A DNA stretch of 64,000 nt from Collinsella sp. (GTDB lineage Bacteria > Actinomycetota > Coriobacteriia > Coriobacteriales > Coriobacteriaceae). Location of the stretch: assembly GCA_031292915.1 (NCBI GenBank), contig JAUMSH010000052.1, positions 1 to 64,000 of the forward strand, in the 5' to 3' direction. The position numbers and the translations under genes were made by a program. The notes under the pieces were generated by a model. It did not search any database and was not told the origin of the DNA. It worked only from the letters and a program-made list of their open reading frames with translations. This document shows positions 1 to 7,365 of the stretch, in pieces (the stretch's first letter is position 1; each line of letters starts with the position of its first letter).

Positions 1-1
1 A

Positions 2-571
2 CAGGTCGACAAGCCGTTCCTGATGGCCGTCGAGGACACGATGACCATCACCGGCCGTGGCACCGTTGCCACCGGTCGTGTGGAGCGCGGTACGCTGCAT
101 GTTAACGACCCGCTGGAGATCGTCGGTATCAAGGAGACCCAGAACACGGTCTGCACCGGCATCGAGATGTTCCGTAAGCTGCTCGACGAGGCTCAGGCTG
201 GCGACAACATCGGCTGCCTGCTCCGTGGCATCAAGCGCGAGGACATCGAGCGCGGCCAGGTTCTCTGCAAGCCCGGTTCGGTTACCCCGCACACCAAGTT
301 CACCGGCGAGATCTACGTTCTGACCAAGGAGGAGGGCGGCCGTCACACCCCGTTCTTCGATGGTTATCGTCCTCAGTTCTACTTCCGTACCACCGACGTT
401 ACCGGTACGGTCAAGCTCCCCGAGGGCACCGAGATGGCTATGCCTGGTGACCACATCACCATCGAGGGCGACCTCATCCACCCGATCGCCATGGAGGAGG
501 GCCTGCGCTTCGCTATCCGCGAGGGTGGCCACACCGTCGGTTCGGGCATCGTCTCCACGATCATTGAGTAA
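2..571 (+). CDS. tuf: Elongation factor Tu, C-terminal part (5' end outside window)
   Basis: This is the GTPase that delivers aminoacyl-tRNA to the ribosome. Only the C-terminal 189 codons are present; the G domain lies before the window and the reading frame is open from base 2. Domain II begins at once (motif GRGTVATGRVERG) and domain III follows, with the characteristic FFDGYRPQFYFRTTDVTG stretch and the ending EGGHTVGSGIVSTIIE. An intrinsic terminator follows 28 bases after the stop, so tuf ends its transcript here. It is not next to fusA, which sits near 41 kb, so the classical rpsL-rpsG-fusA-tuf operon is broken up in this genome. Confidence 0.98.
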   Translation, partial: QVDKPFLMAVEDTMTITGRGTVATGRVERGTLHVNDPLEIVGIKETQNTVCTGIEMFRKLLDEAQAGDNIGCLLRGIKREDIERGQVLCKPGSVTPHTKFTGEIYVLTKEEGGRHTPFFDGYRPQFYFRTTDVTGTVKLPEGTEMAMPGDHITIEGDLIHPIAMEEGLRFAIREGGHTVGSGIVSTIIE

Positions 572-598
572 ATTAGCTCTTTGATATAGCTGACTTAG

Positions 599-634
599 AG
601 AACCCGGCACTTATATGGGTGCCGGGTTCTTTTC
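599..634 (+). terminator. Intrinsic terminator after tuf
   Basis: Arms AGAACCCGGCAC and GTGCCGGGTTCT form a perfect 12-bp stem with an 8-nt loop, followed by TTTTCT. Confidence 0.9.
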
Positions 635-775
635 TGCAATGGATATTGAGCCGTTGCTGGTGTCGAGAGGATCGATAATGGTCCTGGATGCACCGTCGAT
701 TAGCTCTCGATGGCTTCATTGATGTGTTCCAAATATGAATGGATCCACCGAGAACCAATTGACTCGAGGTTTTCA

Positions 776-805
776 TTGACAGCACTTACGTGGAGCTGAT
801 AAAGT
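776..805 (+). promoter_or_regulatory. Candidate promoter of rpmG
   Basis: TTGACA at 776-781 matches the sigma-70 -35 consensus exactly. An 18-base spacer leads to TAAAGT at 800-805 (4 of 6 of the -10 consensus). It lies 46 bases before rpmG, downstream of the tuf terminator. The rest of 635-775 shows nothing else recognisable. Confidence 0.55.
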
Positions 806-850
806 AACAACTCGTGCCCGTACGGGGCGGAAATGAAAGGTTCAGGATAC

Positions 851-1000
851 ATGCGTACTCTAGTTACTCTTGCGTGCACTGAGTGCAAGCGCCGCAACTA
901 TACGACCACCAAGAACAAGTCGACCATGCCTGATCGTATGGAGATCAAGAAGTATTGCCCCTGGTGCCGTCACCACACGCTGCACAAAGAGACTCGCTAG
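851..1000 (+). CDS. rpmG: 50S ribosomal protein L33, zinc-binding form
   Basis: A 49-residue basic protein of the large subunit. It starts MRTLVTLACTECKRRNY and contains two CxxC pairs (CTEC near residue 9 and CPWC near residue 36), which is the zinc-ribbon (C+) form of L33; zinc-free paralogues replace these cysteines in many bacteria. The start has a GAAAGG-type ribosome site 10-14 bases upstream. L33 directly before tRNA-Trp, secE and nusG is a common arrangement in Gram-positive bacteria. Confidence 0.95.
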   Translation: MRTLVTLACTECKRRNYTTTKNKSTMPDRMEIKKYCPWCRHHTLHKETR

Positions 1001-1013
1001 TCTCTAGTCACAT

Positions 1014-1089
1014 ACGCCAGTAGTTCAATTGGTAGAGCATCGGTCTCCAAAACCGAGTGTTGAGGGTTCGAGTCCTTCCTGGCGTGCCA
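1014..1089 (+). tRNA. trnW: tRNA-Trp (anticodon CCA)
   Basis: Acceptor arms ACGCCAG (1014-1020) and CTGGCGT pair over seven bases. The anticodon loop CTCCAAA is held by the stem TCGGT/ACCGA, giving anticodon CCA. The T arm contains GGTTCGAGTCC. Discriminator G at 1086 is followed by an encoded CCA (1087-1089). Confidence 0.97.
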
Positions 1090-1098
1090 GTCATTATT

Positions 1099-1130
1099 CC
1101 GTAAGCTCCCACTTGGGGGCTTACGGTTTA
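1099..1130 (+). terminator. Hairpin after tRNA-Trp, weak terminator or processing site
   Basis: CCGTAAGCTCCC and GGGGGCTTACGG form an 11-12 bp stem with a short loop, followed only by TTTA. The poor T tract makes partial read-through into secE-nusG likely. Confidence 0.55.
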
Positions 1131-1165
1131 CTCATGTATAAGCGCATTGCGCGGAGGTAACCCAA

Positions 1166-1504
1166 ATGGCCAACAAGAAGAACAAGAAGAAGGCTCAGCA
1201 GCCGGCACCTGCCAACAGCGCTGCCGCCAACTCCAAGGTTGAGGCCAAGAAGGCCGTTGCCAAGAAGAACGAGAAGGCTGCGAAGTCCAAGAAGAACGAG
1301 AAGCCTGGTTTCTTCGCCCGCACCAAGAAGTATTTCGCTTCGGTCAAGTCCGAGATGAAGCGTGTCACGTGGCCCGATAAGAAGGAGCTCGTGAACTACT
1401 CGGTCGTCGTCTGCGCTTCTCTGGTCGTCGTCGGCGTCGTCATCGCTCTGCTCGATGCTGGCTTTGGCGAGGCTCTTGCTCTGTTCTCTGGATTGAGGGG
1501 CTAA
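1166..1504 (+). CDS. secE: Preprotein translocase subunit SecE
   Basis: Small membrane subunit of the SecYEG channel. The protein has 112 residues. The first ~45 are a lysine- and alanine-rich hydrophilic tail, then comes the amphipathic SecE signature (VKSEMKRVTWPDKKEL) and one C-terminal membrane helix (YSVVVCASLVVVGVVIAL). A GGAGGTAA ribosome site precedes the ATG. nusG follows after 3 bases, so the two are co-translated; this pairing is nearly universal in bacteria. The lysine-rich tail is longer than in single-helix SecE of Firmicutes, but such tails are usual in actinobacteria. Confidence 0.95.
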   Translation: MANKKNKKKAQQPAPANSAAANSKVEAKKAVAKKNEKAAKSKKNEKPGFFARTKKYFASVKSEMKRVTWPDKKELVNYSVVVCASLVVVGVVIALLDAGFGEALALFSGLRG

Positions 1505-1507
1505 ACC

Positions 1508-2044
1508 ATGTCTAAGCGTTGGTACGTCGTTCACACTTACTCCGGATACGAGAACCGCGTAAAGTCCGATCTCGAGCATCGTATCGAGACCATGGGCATG
1601 CAGGACCGTATCTTTGATATCGAGATTCCTATGGAGCGCGTCACCGAGATTAAAGAGGGTGGCAAGCGTGAGACCAAGGATTCCAAGATCTTCCCGGGTT
1701 ATGTCCTGGTCCGCATGGAGATGGATGACGATGCTTGGACGTGTGTTCGTAACACGCCTGGCGTCACCGGTTTCCTAGGCGGCAACGGCAAGCCCGCTCC
1801 GCTTTCCCGCGACGAGTACAACAAGATGACTCGTCGTCCCGGTAAGGGCGATTCGCCCAAGCGCACCTCGGTTGATATTCAGGTCGGCACGTCCGTCCGC
1901 GTCACCGATGGCCCGCTTACCGACTTTGATGGCAAGGTCTCCGAGGTTAACACCGAGGCTGGCAAGCTCAAGGTCACGCTGATGATCTTTGGCCGCGAGA
2001 CGCCGGTCGAGCTCGACTTTAACCAGGTCGCTGTCATCGCTTAA
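1508..2044 (+). CDS. nusG: Transcription termination/antitermination factor NusG
   Basis: RNA-polymerase-binding elongation factor of 178 residues, the usual bacterial length. The NGN domain (start KRWYVVHTYSGYENRVKSDL, then FPGYVLVRMEMDDDAW) is followed by a linker with basic residues (TRRPGKGDSPKR) and the C-terminal KOW domain (VRVTDGPLTDFDGKV ... FGRETPVELDFNQV). It sits 3 bases after secE and 120 bases before rplK. The order secE-nusG-rplK-rplA is the classic one; rplJ-rplL, which often follow directly, are instead 25 kb away. Confidence 0.97.
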   Translation: MSKRWYVVHTYSGYENRVKSDLEHRIETMGMQDRIFDIEIPMERVTEIKEGGKRETKDSKIFPGYVLVRMEMDDDAWTCVRNTPGVTGFLGGNGKPAPLSRDEYNKMTRRPGKGDSPKRTSVDIQVGTSVRVTDGPLTDFDGKVSEVNTEAGKLKVTLMIFGRETPVELDFNQVAVIA

Positions 2045-2164
2045 GTTTTCGTCCGTTCGCGCGAGCGTGCTTCTTCTGTGACTGCTCATCTCAGGAGTGC
2101 TTCTAACACGTGCGTGCTTACGATATAGCAAGTACTTCACACTCGTGATTCGAAAGGAATGACC

Positions 2165-2593
2165 ATGGCTGAGAAGAAGGTTGCCAACGTCATTAAGCTC
2201 CAGATTCCTGCTGGTGCAGCTAACCCCGCTCCTCCCGTCGGCCCCGCCCTGGGCGCTGCTGGCGTGAACATCATGCAGTTCTGCCAGGCCTTTAACGCCG
2301 AGACGCAGGACAAGAAGGGCGACATCATCCCCGTTGAGATCTCTGTCTACGAGGATAAGTCCTTCTCCTTCATCACCAAGACCCCGCCGGCGGCTCACCT
2401 CATCAAGAAGGAGCTGAACCTCAAGTCTGGTTCCGCTAAGCCCCAGGCCGACAAGGTTGGTCAGCTCTCCCAGGAGCAGCTCACCAAGATCGCCGAGATC
2501 AAGATGCCGGACCTCAATGCCAACGACATTGACGCCGCCAAGAAGATCATCGCCGGTACCGCCCGTTCCATGGGCGTCACCATCGCTGAGTAG
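2165..2593 (+). CDS. rplK: 50S ribosomal protein L11
   Basis: L11 of the GTPase-associated centre, 142 residues with the start at 2165. The glycine/proline-rich rRNA-binding stretch (LQIPAGAANPAPPVGPALG) and the ending GTARSMGV are typical. An in-frame ATG exists six bases earlier (2159), but the AAAGGA ribosome site at 2152-2157 would then be one base away; the 2165 start gives a normal 7-base spacing. The 120-base gap after nusG probably holds a promoter, though I cannot place one with confidence. Confidence 0.96.
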   Translation: MAEKKVANVIKLQIPAGAANPAPPVGPALGAAGVNIMQFCQAFNAETQDKKGDIIPVEISVYEDKSFSFITKTPPAAHLIKKELNLKSGSAKPQADKVGQLSQEQLTKIAEIKMPDLNANDIDAAKKIIAGTARSMGVTIAE

Positions 2594-2611
2594 CGATTTC
2601 TTATGGTAACG

Positions 2612-2700
2612 ACGGGTGCTCCGACCGGGGTGCCCGTTAAATGTGTGCAATAGGGTACACGATACGATGTGGGAGGGCTCACGCCCGTTTAACCACAGGA
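2612..2700 (+). promoter_or_regulatory. Structured rplK-rplA spacer, candidate L1 autoregulatory site
   Basis: The 117-base spacer contains an 11-bp RNA hairpin at 2612-2637 (ACGGGTGCTCC / GGGGTGCCCGT with three G-U pairs) that has no T tract. Downstream, GATGTGGGAGGG resembles the GGTGGGAG strand of the L1-binding stalk in 23S rRNA, which ribosomal protein L1 recognises when it represses its own mRNA. The likeness is by eye only. Confidence 0.35.
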
Positions 2701-2710
2701 GGTAATGCAC

Positions 2711-3418
2711 ATGGCTAAGCATGGTAAGAGCTATAACGCCGCTGCCGAGAAGATCGACCGCGCCACGCTCTACACCCCCCTTCAGGCTGCCAAGCTCATC
2801 AAGGAGCTCGACACCGCCAAGTTCGACGAGACCGTCGAGGCTCACTTCCGTCTGGGCATCGATACTCGTAAGGCTGACCAGAACATCCGTGGTTCCATCT
2901 CCCTGCCCCACGGCACCGGCAAGACCGTTCGTGTTGCCGTCTTCGCCGAGGGCGAGAAGGCCCGTGAGGCTGAGGCTGCCGGCGCCAACATCATCGGTTC
3001 CGACGAGCTCGTCGCCCAGATTCAGAAGGGCGAGATCAACTTCGACGCCGCTATCGCTACGCCGAACATGATGGCCAAGGTTGGCCGCATCGGTAAGATC
3101 CTTGGTCCCCGTGGCCTCATGCCGAACCCCAAGCTCGGCACCGTGACCATGGACGTCGCCAAGATGGTCTCCGAGCTCAAGGCTGGCCGCGTTGAGTACC
3201 GCGCCGACCGCTACGGCATCTGCCACGTGCCCCTGGGCAAGAAGTCCTTCTCTGAGCAGCAGCTCGTCGAGAACTACGCTGCCCTGTACACCGAGATCCT
3301 GCGCGTCAAGCCCTCTTCTGCTAAGGGCAAGTACGTCAAGTCCATCTCCGTGTCTTCCACCATGGGCCCTGGCGTCAAGGTCGATCCCGCTGTCCAGCGT
3401 GACTTCCTGGCTGAGTAA
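2711..3418 (+). CDS. rplA: 50S ribosomal protein L1
   Basis: L1 stalk protein that helps release deacylated tRNA and often represses its own operon by binding the mRNA. 235 residues with the start at 2711; the alternative ATG at 2705 lies only two bases from the AGGAGG site (2697-2702), so 2711 with 8-base spacing is preferred. The signature KVGRIGKILGPRGLMPNPKLGTVT is near the middle and is diagnostic. A strong terminator follows 36 bases after the stop. Confidence 0.96.
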   Translation: MAKHGKSYNAAAEKIDRATLYTPLQAAKLIKELDTAKFDETVEAHFRLGIDTRKADQNIRGSISLPHGTGKTVRVAVFAEGEKAREAEAAGANIIGSDELVAQIQKGEINFDAAIATPNMMAKVGRIGKILGPRGLMPNPKLGTVTMDVAKMVSELKAGRVEYRADRYGICHVPLGKKSFSEQQLVENYAALYTEILRVKPSSAKGKYVKSISVSSTMGPGVKVDPAVQRDFLAE

Positions 3419-3454
3419 CTGTTAGTTACTGCCTGAGCAAAGCAAGCATTGCTA

Positions 3455-3494
3455 AAGAAACCCGGTTCCGCCTCGTGTGGGACCGGGTTTCTTG
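3455..3494 (+). terminator. Intrinsic terminator after rplA
   Basis: AAGAAACCCGGT and ACCGGGTTTCTT form a 12-bp perfect stem. The sequence is A-rich on one side and T-rich on the other, so it can act in both directions. Confidence 0.88.
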
Positions 3495-3508
3495 CTATCG
3501 CGTGCCAA

Positions 3509-3547
3509 AACCACCTCAAAGGGGTCAGCGTCCCCTTTGAGGTGGTT
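3509..3547 (-). terminator. Intrinsic terminator of the minus-strand phosphoesterase operon
   Basis: Perfect 16-bp arms AACCACCTCAAAGGGG and CCCCTTTGAGGTGGTT with a 7-nt loop, followed on the minus strand by TTTTGG. It overlaps the end of the phosphoesterase gene by two bases. Its right arm resembles hairpins at 6249-6265 and 7294-7311. Confidence 0.8.
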
Positions 3548-4256
3548 ACCAGGGTGTTCTGGCGGTTGAGGACTCTATGGCATCGTGGCGTTTGAGTTCG
3601 CGGCGCATGGTTTGCGAATTGAGCCAGGCTGCCTGCCAGCCACGGATGGGGTAGCGCGTCTGGTCGAGCTCAAACTGCGTATAGCCGCAGGCGTTGATGA
3701 TCGTCGTTCCACACACATGCTGCCGCTCGCGCTGAAAATCGTAACCGTAGCTTTGGTGTACATGCCCATGCACCATGTAGTCGACCCCCCAGGACTCAAG
3801 CGCCGTGTTAAAGCACTTAAACCCTCGATGCGGCAGATCGTCCAGATCACCCATACCGGCGGCGGGTGCATGGGTAAGCAGAATGTCGCACCCGCCGACC
3901 ATCCTAACCTTACGCGACAGCTTACGCATGCGCTTGGACATCTCGCGTTCGGTGTACATGTTGGCGCCGTCGCGATAACGCATGGACCCGCCAAGGCCCG
4001 CAATGCGAATCCCTCGGTACGTGTACACGCTGTCTTCCACGCAGATACATCCGCCCGGTGCATGACGTGCGTAGCGGTCATCGTGATTGCCGCGCACGTA
4101 GATGAGCGGTTTGTTGATGACCGTAACCAAAAACTCAAGATAGTCCGGGTCCAGATCGCCGGCGGACAAAATCAGGTCGACTCCCTCAAAGCGTTCCTTG
4201 CGAAAGCACTCCCAAAGGCATCGTTCTTCGGTATCGGCTATGGCAAGGATTTTCAT
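3546..4256 (-). CDS. Calcineurin-like metallophosphoesterase
   Basis: Putative dinuclear-metal phosphoesterase of 236 residues in the YfcE/MJ0936-like group. Family motifs in order are GD in SAGDLDPDYLEFL, GNHD in YVRGNHDDRY, a histidine in LLTHAPAAGMGD and HGHVH near residue 165. The first metal motif, usually D-x-H, reads IADTEE here, so the histidine is replaced. No signal peptide is present, so it should be cytoplasmic. The start codon overlaps the last four bases of the upstream BMP-like gene (ATGA), indicating translational coupling. Substrate unknown. Confidence 0.8.
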   Translation of the reverse strand: MKILAIADTEERCLWECFRKERFEGVDLILSAGDLDPDYLEFLVTVINKPLIYVRGNHDDRYARHAPGGCICVEDSVYTYRGIRIAGLGGSMRYRDGANMYTEREMSKRMRKLSRKVRMVGGCDILLTHAPAAGMGDLDDLPHRGFKCFNTALESWGVDYMVHGHVHQSYGYDFQRERQHVCGTTIINACGYTQFELDQTRYPIRGWQAAWLNSQTMRRELKRHDAIESSTARTPW

Positions 4257-6169
4257 AGGGCAGGGACTTTCGGCTCATCGTCGAGCTGCGGAATGGTGCC
4301 TACCACGTTGTCCGCCAGCCAATTCATCTCGACAATCTGCGTGCTCGGCAGCGGAGGGAAGCCTTCGATCTGTACCACGCCGTTCTGGCTGTGGAGCTCG
4401 CCGCCAAAGGGGTTGATGGAGCCCTCAACAATGCCGTTGCGGAGCAACTGCACGAGTTTGCGTGTCTGGTAGGGTAGGCCCGGAGCGTAACGGATGTCGA
4501 TAACGCCGGAGCTCATGCCGTACCAGTAGTTGACGGCGCGCACTTGGTTGTCGTCGCTGGTCTCGTCCCACGTGCCGTGCAGAAGGCTGCGAACGATGAG
4601 CTCGTAGTAACGGCCCCAGTTCCATACGGGCATGGCGATGCCGGTGACTTTGCCGTCGACCAAGCAGTGAAGCCCGTAGGCCGTTGGGTCTTCGAGCGAC
4701 TTTGACATGTCAGCGCCGGTCATGACGCTCACGCCTTCGCGGCACATGGCTTCGGCAAGACCACCGGCGGGCACATCGCCCCAGGTGAGGATGACCTGCG
4801 CGCGCGGGTCGAGCAGCGAGGCGCCAATCGCAAAGGCGTTGATCTCGCTGAGTGCGCCCGAGGCGAAGACCGACGCGTGGTAACCGATGCGGTGGTTGTC
4901 CGCCATGCTGGCCGCAAGGGCGCCCAGCAGAAACTTGGCCTCGTACATCTTGCCAAAGTACGAACGGACGCTTTGATGGGGAAGGCCGATAGAGCAGTTG
5001 AGGAACCGAACCCGGGGATACTCAACGGCAGCCCTGAGCGTGTATTCCATCAGGCGGTGCGAGGTCGAGAAGATGACGTTTGCTCCATGTTTGACAGCCG
5101 TTTCCACGGCGGCGTAGAACACATCCGGATCGTGACAGTCCTCGAACGCCTCGGTGCGCACGATACCGCCAAAGTGCTCATCGAGATACTGACGCCCTTG
5201 GTCGTGCAGGCTGTCCCAGCTCGACGTCGCACAGGGGAACTCATGGATAAAGGCGATGCGCAGGGGGTTGGCCGTCGAGTAGACGGTCTTGCCCATAAAG
5301 AAGTTGAGCACGCCAGCGGTGGACTTGGCGGGCGTTTCTTCCTCGTCGACGCTCGGTGCTTCGACAAGATCGACCTTGTCCTCGTCATTTTTGCCGGCAA
5401 TGACCAGCTCGCGCCAAATCTTGCACAGGCGGTTTACGACGATATCCGTCGGCGTATCCAGCAGGCGGTCCTGGTTGTACACATTGAGGTACACGAGCAT
5501 GGCGTCGGCAGGCGTAATGTCCAGGTGGTCGCCGCCTGCGCGAAGGTAGGCGCGCTTAAAGAGCAGGAAGGTGTGGCGCAGGTAGTCGACCTTTTTCTGC
5601 GGCCATTTTTCGATAAGGTTCTGACCGAGCATCTTCGCGAGCGTTTCGTAGCTTCCCTCACGCGAGAACTCGATCTCGTATAGGGGGCAGACGCGCCAAA
5701 ACGCGCAGAACTCGCCGTACAGGCGGCTTTCGACGGAATCCCATGTGCCGGGGTAGAGACGGGTGACCTTGGCCGAAACCGTCGGGGCGTCTAGGAATTT
5801 GAGGACACTGACGCGTTTGTTGCCTTCCTGGACATAGAACCGATGCATGAACTCGGTGACGATGATGGGGTCGCGATAGCCCTCGGTTACCTGGATATCG
5901 TAGAGGTTGGACCACTTGCGGGCGAACTCGGTGCTAAACGGAAGCAGGGGCATAAAGTTACACGAAAAGGCGGACTGACGGCCCTTGGTGATCGTGCCGA
6001 CGACCATTTCGAGCGGAATATCCCTTAGGCCGACATTCTCTCGCTGACCTAAGGGGAGCTGGGCAACCAGGCTATCGAGGTCCGTAAGGTATGGATGCTC
6101 GCTTTGGCTGATGGCGCGACGGCGTCCCTGCTCGCCGCGCTTGCGTGCTTGACGATAGGCCTCTTCCAT
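4253..6169 (-). CDS. Fusion protein: ParB-like N-terminal domain plus BMP-type periplasmic-binding domain
   Basis: 638 residues. Residues ~55-150 contain a ParB/sulfiredoxin-like segment (FYVQEGNKRVSVLKFL near residue 115). Residues ~300-600 resemble basic membrane protein (BMP/PnrA) nucleoside-binding domains: start NPLRIAFIHEFP, then VIFSTSHRLMEYTLRAAVEYP, a GKMYEAKFLLGALAA helix and the C-terminal INPFGGELHSQNG. BMP proteins are normally lipoproteins of nucleoside ABC importers, but no signal peptide or lipobox is seen and the neighbours are not transporter genes. A cytoplasmic ligand sensor is the likeliest role, as inference. The start at 6169 has GGGAGC seven bases upstream. Translationally coupled to the phosphoesterase. 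Confidence 0.72.
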   Translation of the reverse strand: MEEAYRQARKRGEQGRRRAISQSEHPYLTDLDSLVAQLPLGQRENVGLRDIPLEMVVGTITKGRQSAFSCNFMPLLPFSTEFARKWSNLYDIQVTEGYRDPIIVTEFMHRFYVQEGNKRVSVLKFLDAPTVSAKVTRLYPGTWDSVESRLYGEFCAFWRVCPLYEIEFSREGSYETLAKMLGQNLIEKWPQKKVDYLRHTFLLFKRAYLRAGGDHLDITPADAMLVYLNVYNQDRLLDTPTDIVVNRLCKIWRELVIAGKNDEDKVDLVEAPSVDEEETPAKSTAGVLNFFMGKTVYSTANPLRIAFIHEFPCATSSWDSLHDQGRQYLDEHFGGIVRTEAFEDCHDPDVFYAAVETAVKHGANVIFSTSHRLMEYTLRAAVEYPRVRFLNCSIGLPHQSVRSYFGKMYEAKFLLGALAASMADNHRIGYHASVFASGALSEINAFAIGASLLDPRAQVILTWGDVPAGGLAEAMCREGVSVMTGADMSKSLEDPTAYGLHCLVDGKVTGIAMPVWNWGRYYELIVRSLLHGTWDETSDDNQVRAVNYWYGMSSGVIDIRYAPGLPYQTRKLVQLLRNGIVEGSINPFGGELHSQNGVVQIEGFPPLPSTQIVEMNWLADNVVGTIPQLDDEPKVPAL

Positions 6170-6261
6170 GATGTTGCTCCCTTAGTCGTTTAAACAACTA
6201 TATAAACCATGGTACCACGAATGAAAACCGCTACAAAGATGCCTGACCCCTTTACGGTGGT

Positions 6262-7029
6262 TTAGGCGATGATGGGGGCGATGGCGCGGATGCAGGCGTC
6301 GGCTGCCGTGAAAGTAGTGCTGTCGTCGCTGACGATAAAGATGATCTTTCCTTTGATGCCAAAGTCGCCGATTTCGCTAAAGAGTACGTAGGGCTCCTTG
6401 TCAAAGCCCGAGATGGGCGAGACGGCCGTTTTGGTTGCGCTCGTGAGCTCGTCTGCCAGCACGTCAAGGGAAGCCCACTTAGACGTGTCCTTTACGGCAA
6501 CGGGCACGGCCACGCGCCCAAAGGGCATCAAATGCACGAGCGTGTTCTTGGAGATGTTGGAGTTGGGCACAATGATGGTCTGTCCACAGGCATCCTCAAT
6601 CGTTGTATGGCGCCAAGTGATGTCTTGGACCACGCCGGATACGCCGCCGACCTCGATATTGTCGCCGGGTTTGATGATGCCCATAAAGGTCACTTGCATG
6701 CCGCCGATAAGGTTTGACAGCGTGTCCTGAAAGCCGAGCGAGATGGCGATGCCGCCGACGCCAAGAGCGGCGACGAGCGCGTTTGCGTTAATGCCAAAGC
6801 AGTTGTCGAGGATAAAGCTGCCGCCAATCATCCAGATGACGGCGCGCGCGATGTTGATGAAGATACTCGATGCCGGAAGCGGGTTATCGTCTCGGTTAAG
6901 CAGATGGTTCAGGGTCTTGGATACGACCTTGGCGGCGACGGCGGTGCCTATCGCCAAGATGACGGCCCAGATGATGTTGTGGACCCACCGTTGCTCAAAG
7001 AAATGAAGAATCGGCTCAAACAATTCCAT
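6262..7029 (-). CDS. MscS-family small-conductance mechanosensitive channel
   Basis: Membrane channel that opens under hypo-osmotic stress to release solutes. 255 residues from the ATG at 7029, which has AGGAGG ten bases upstream; a longer reading frame to 7074 lacks a ribosome site. Three N-terminal membrane helices are followed by the pore helix with the Gly/Ala pattern (NALVAALGVGGIAISLGFQDTLSNLIGG) interrupted in the family by polar residues. The cytoplasmic beta domain has GDNIEVGGVSGVVQDITWRHT and IIVPNSNISKNTLV, both classic MscS motifs. It is slightly shorter than E. coli MscS (286). Confidence 0.9.
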   Translation of the reverse strand: MELFEPILHFFEQRWVHNIIWAVILAIGTAVAAKVVSKTLNHLLNRDDNPLPASSIFINIARAVIWMIGGSFILDNCFGINANALVAALGVGGIAISLGFQDTLSNLIGGMQVTFMGIIKPGDNIEVGGVSGVVQDITWRHTTIEDACGQTIIVPNSNISKNTLVHLMPFGRVAVPVAVKDTSKWASLDVLADELTSATKTAVSPISGFDKEPYVLFSEIGDFGIKGKIIFIVSDDSTTFTAADACIRAIAPIIA

Positions 7030-7043
7030 GTAGGGAAAACCTC

Positions 7044-7208
7044 CTAATGATCGTTCAACCATGATACCCACCAAGAAGCCCGTCCGATCACATCGGACGG
7101 GCCGATAACTTGAGATGGGGTGGCCGCGGTGGCGTAAGCTGGGGCGCCGGCGAGCACGCCGGCAAGGAGTGCGGCGGTCAAGGCGAGACGGGGAAGAGAG
7201 CTTCTCGT
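7044..7208 (-). pseudogene. Remnant of a small secreted-protein gene (signal peptide part only)
   Basis: A 54-codon open frame reads RSSLPRLALTAALLAGVLAG followed by APAYATAA, a textbook Sec signal peptide with a likely AxA cleavage site. No ATG, GTG or TTG stands at the expected position: eight bases after an AAGGA site the codon is ACG (7206-7208). The frame then runs through a hairpin (7077-7103, arms GCCCGTCCGAT/ATCGGACGGGC) and stops. It looks like the 5' end of a secreted-protein gene that lost its start codon and its body. It may also be a chance frame. Confidence 0.35.
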
Positions 7209-7271
7209 GGCAGTTTCCTTAGTCCTTAACCAGTAGTTCCTGCTGACGCTGGATTATCGACATAATATGCG

Positions 7272-7311
7272 AAAACCGCCGCAAGGGCGTCTGTCCCTTT
7301 GCGGCGGTTTT
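7272..7311 (-). terminator. Intrinsic terminator of the ABC importer operon
   Basis: AAAACCGCCGCAAGGG and CCCTTTGCGGCGGTTTT pair with one extra T. Read on the minus strand the stem is followed by TTTTCG. It lies 55 bases beyond the ATPase stop codon. Confidence 0.8.
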
Positions 7312-7320
7312 GACGTTTGC

Positions 7321-7363
7321 GCAGATAAAACCTACCAAAATAAACCTGTCCCTTTTTTGCAGG
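7321..7363 (+). repeat. Dispersed repeat D, copy 1
   Basis: About 42 bases with the invariant core AAATAAACCTGTCCCTTTTT, nearly identical to 39575-39616. It ends with a small CCTG/CAGG hairpin and lies between the importer operon's terminator and its stop codon. Confidence 0.7.
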
Positions 7364-7365
7364 TT

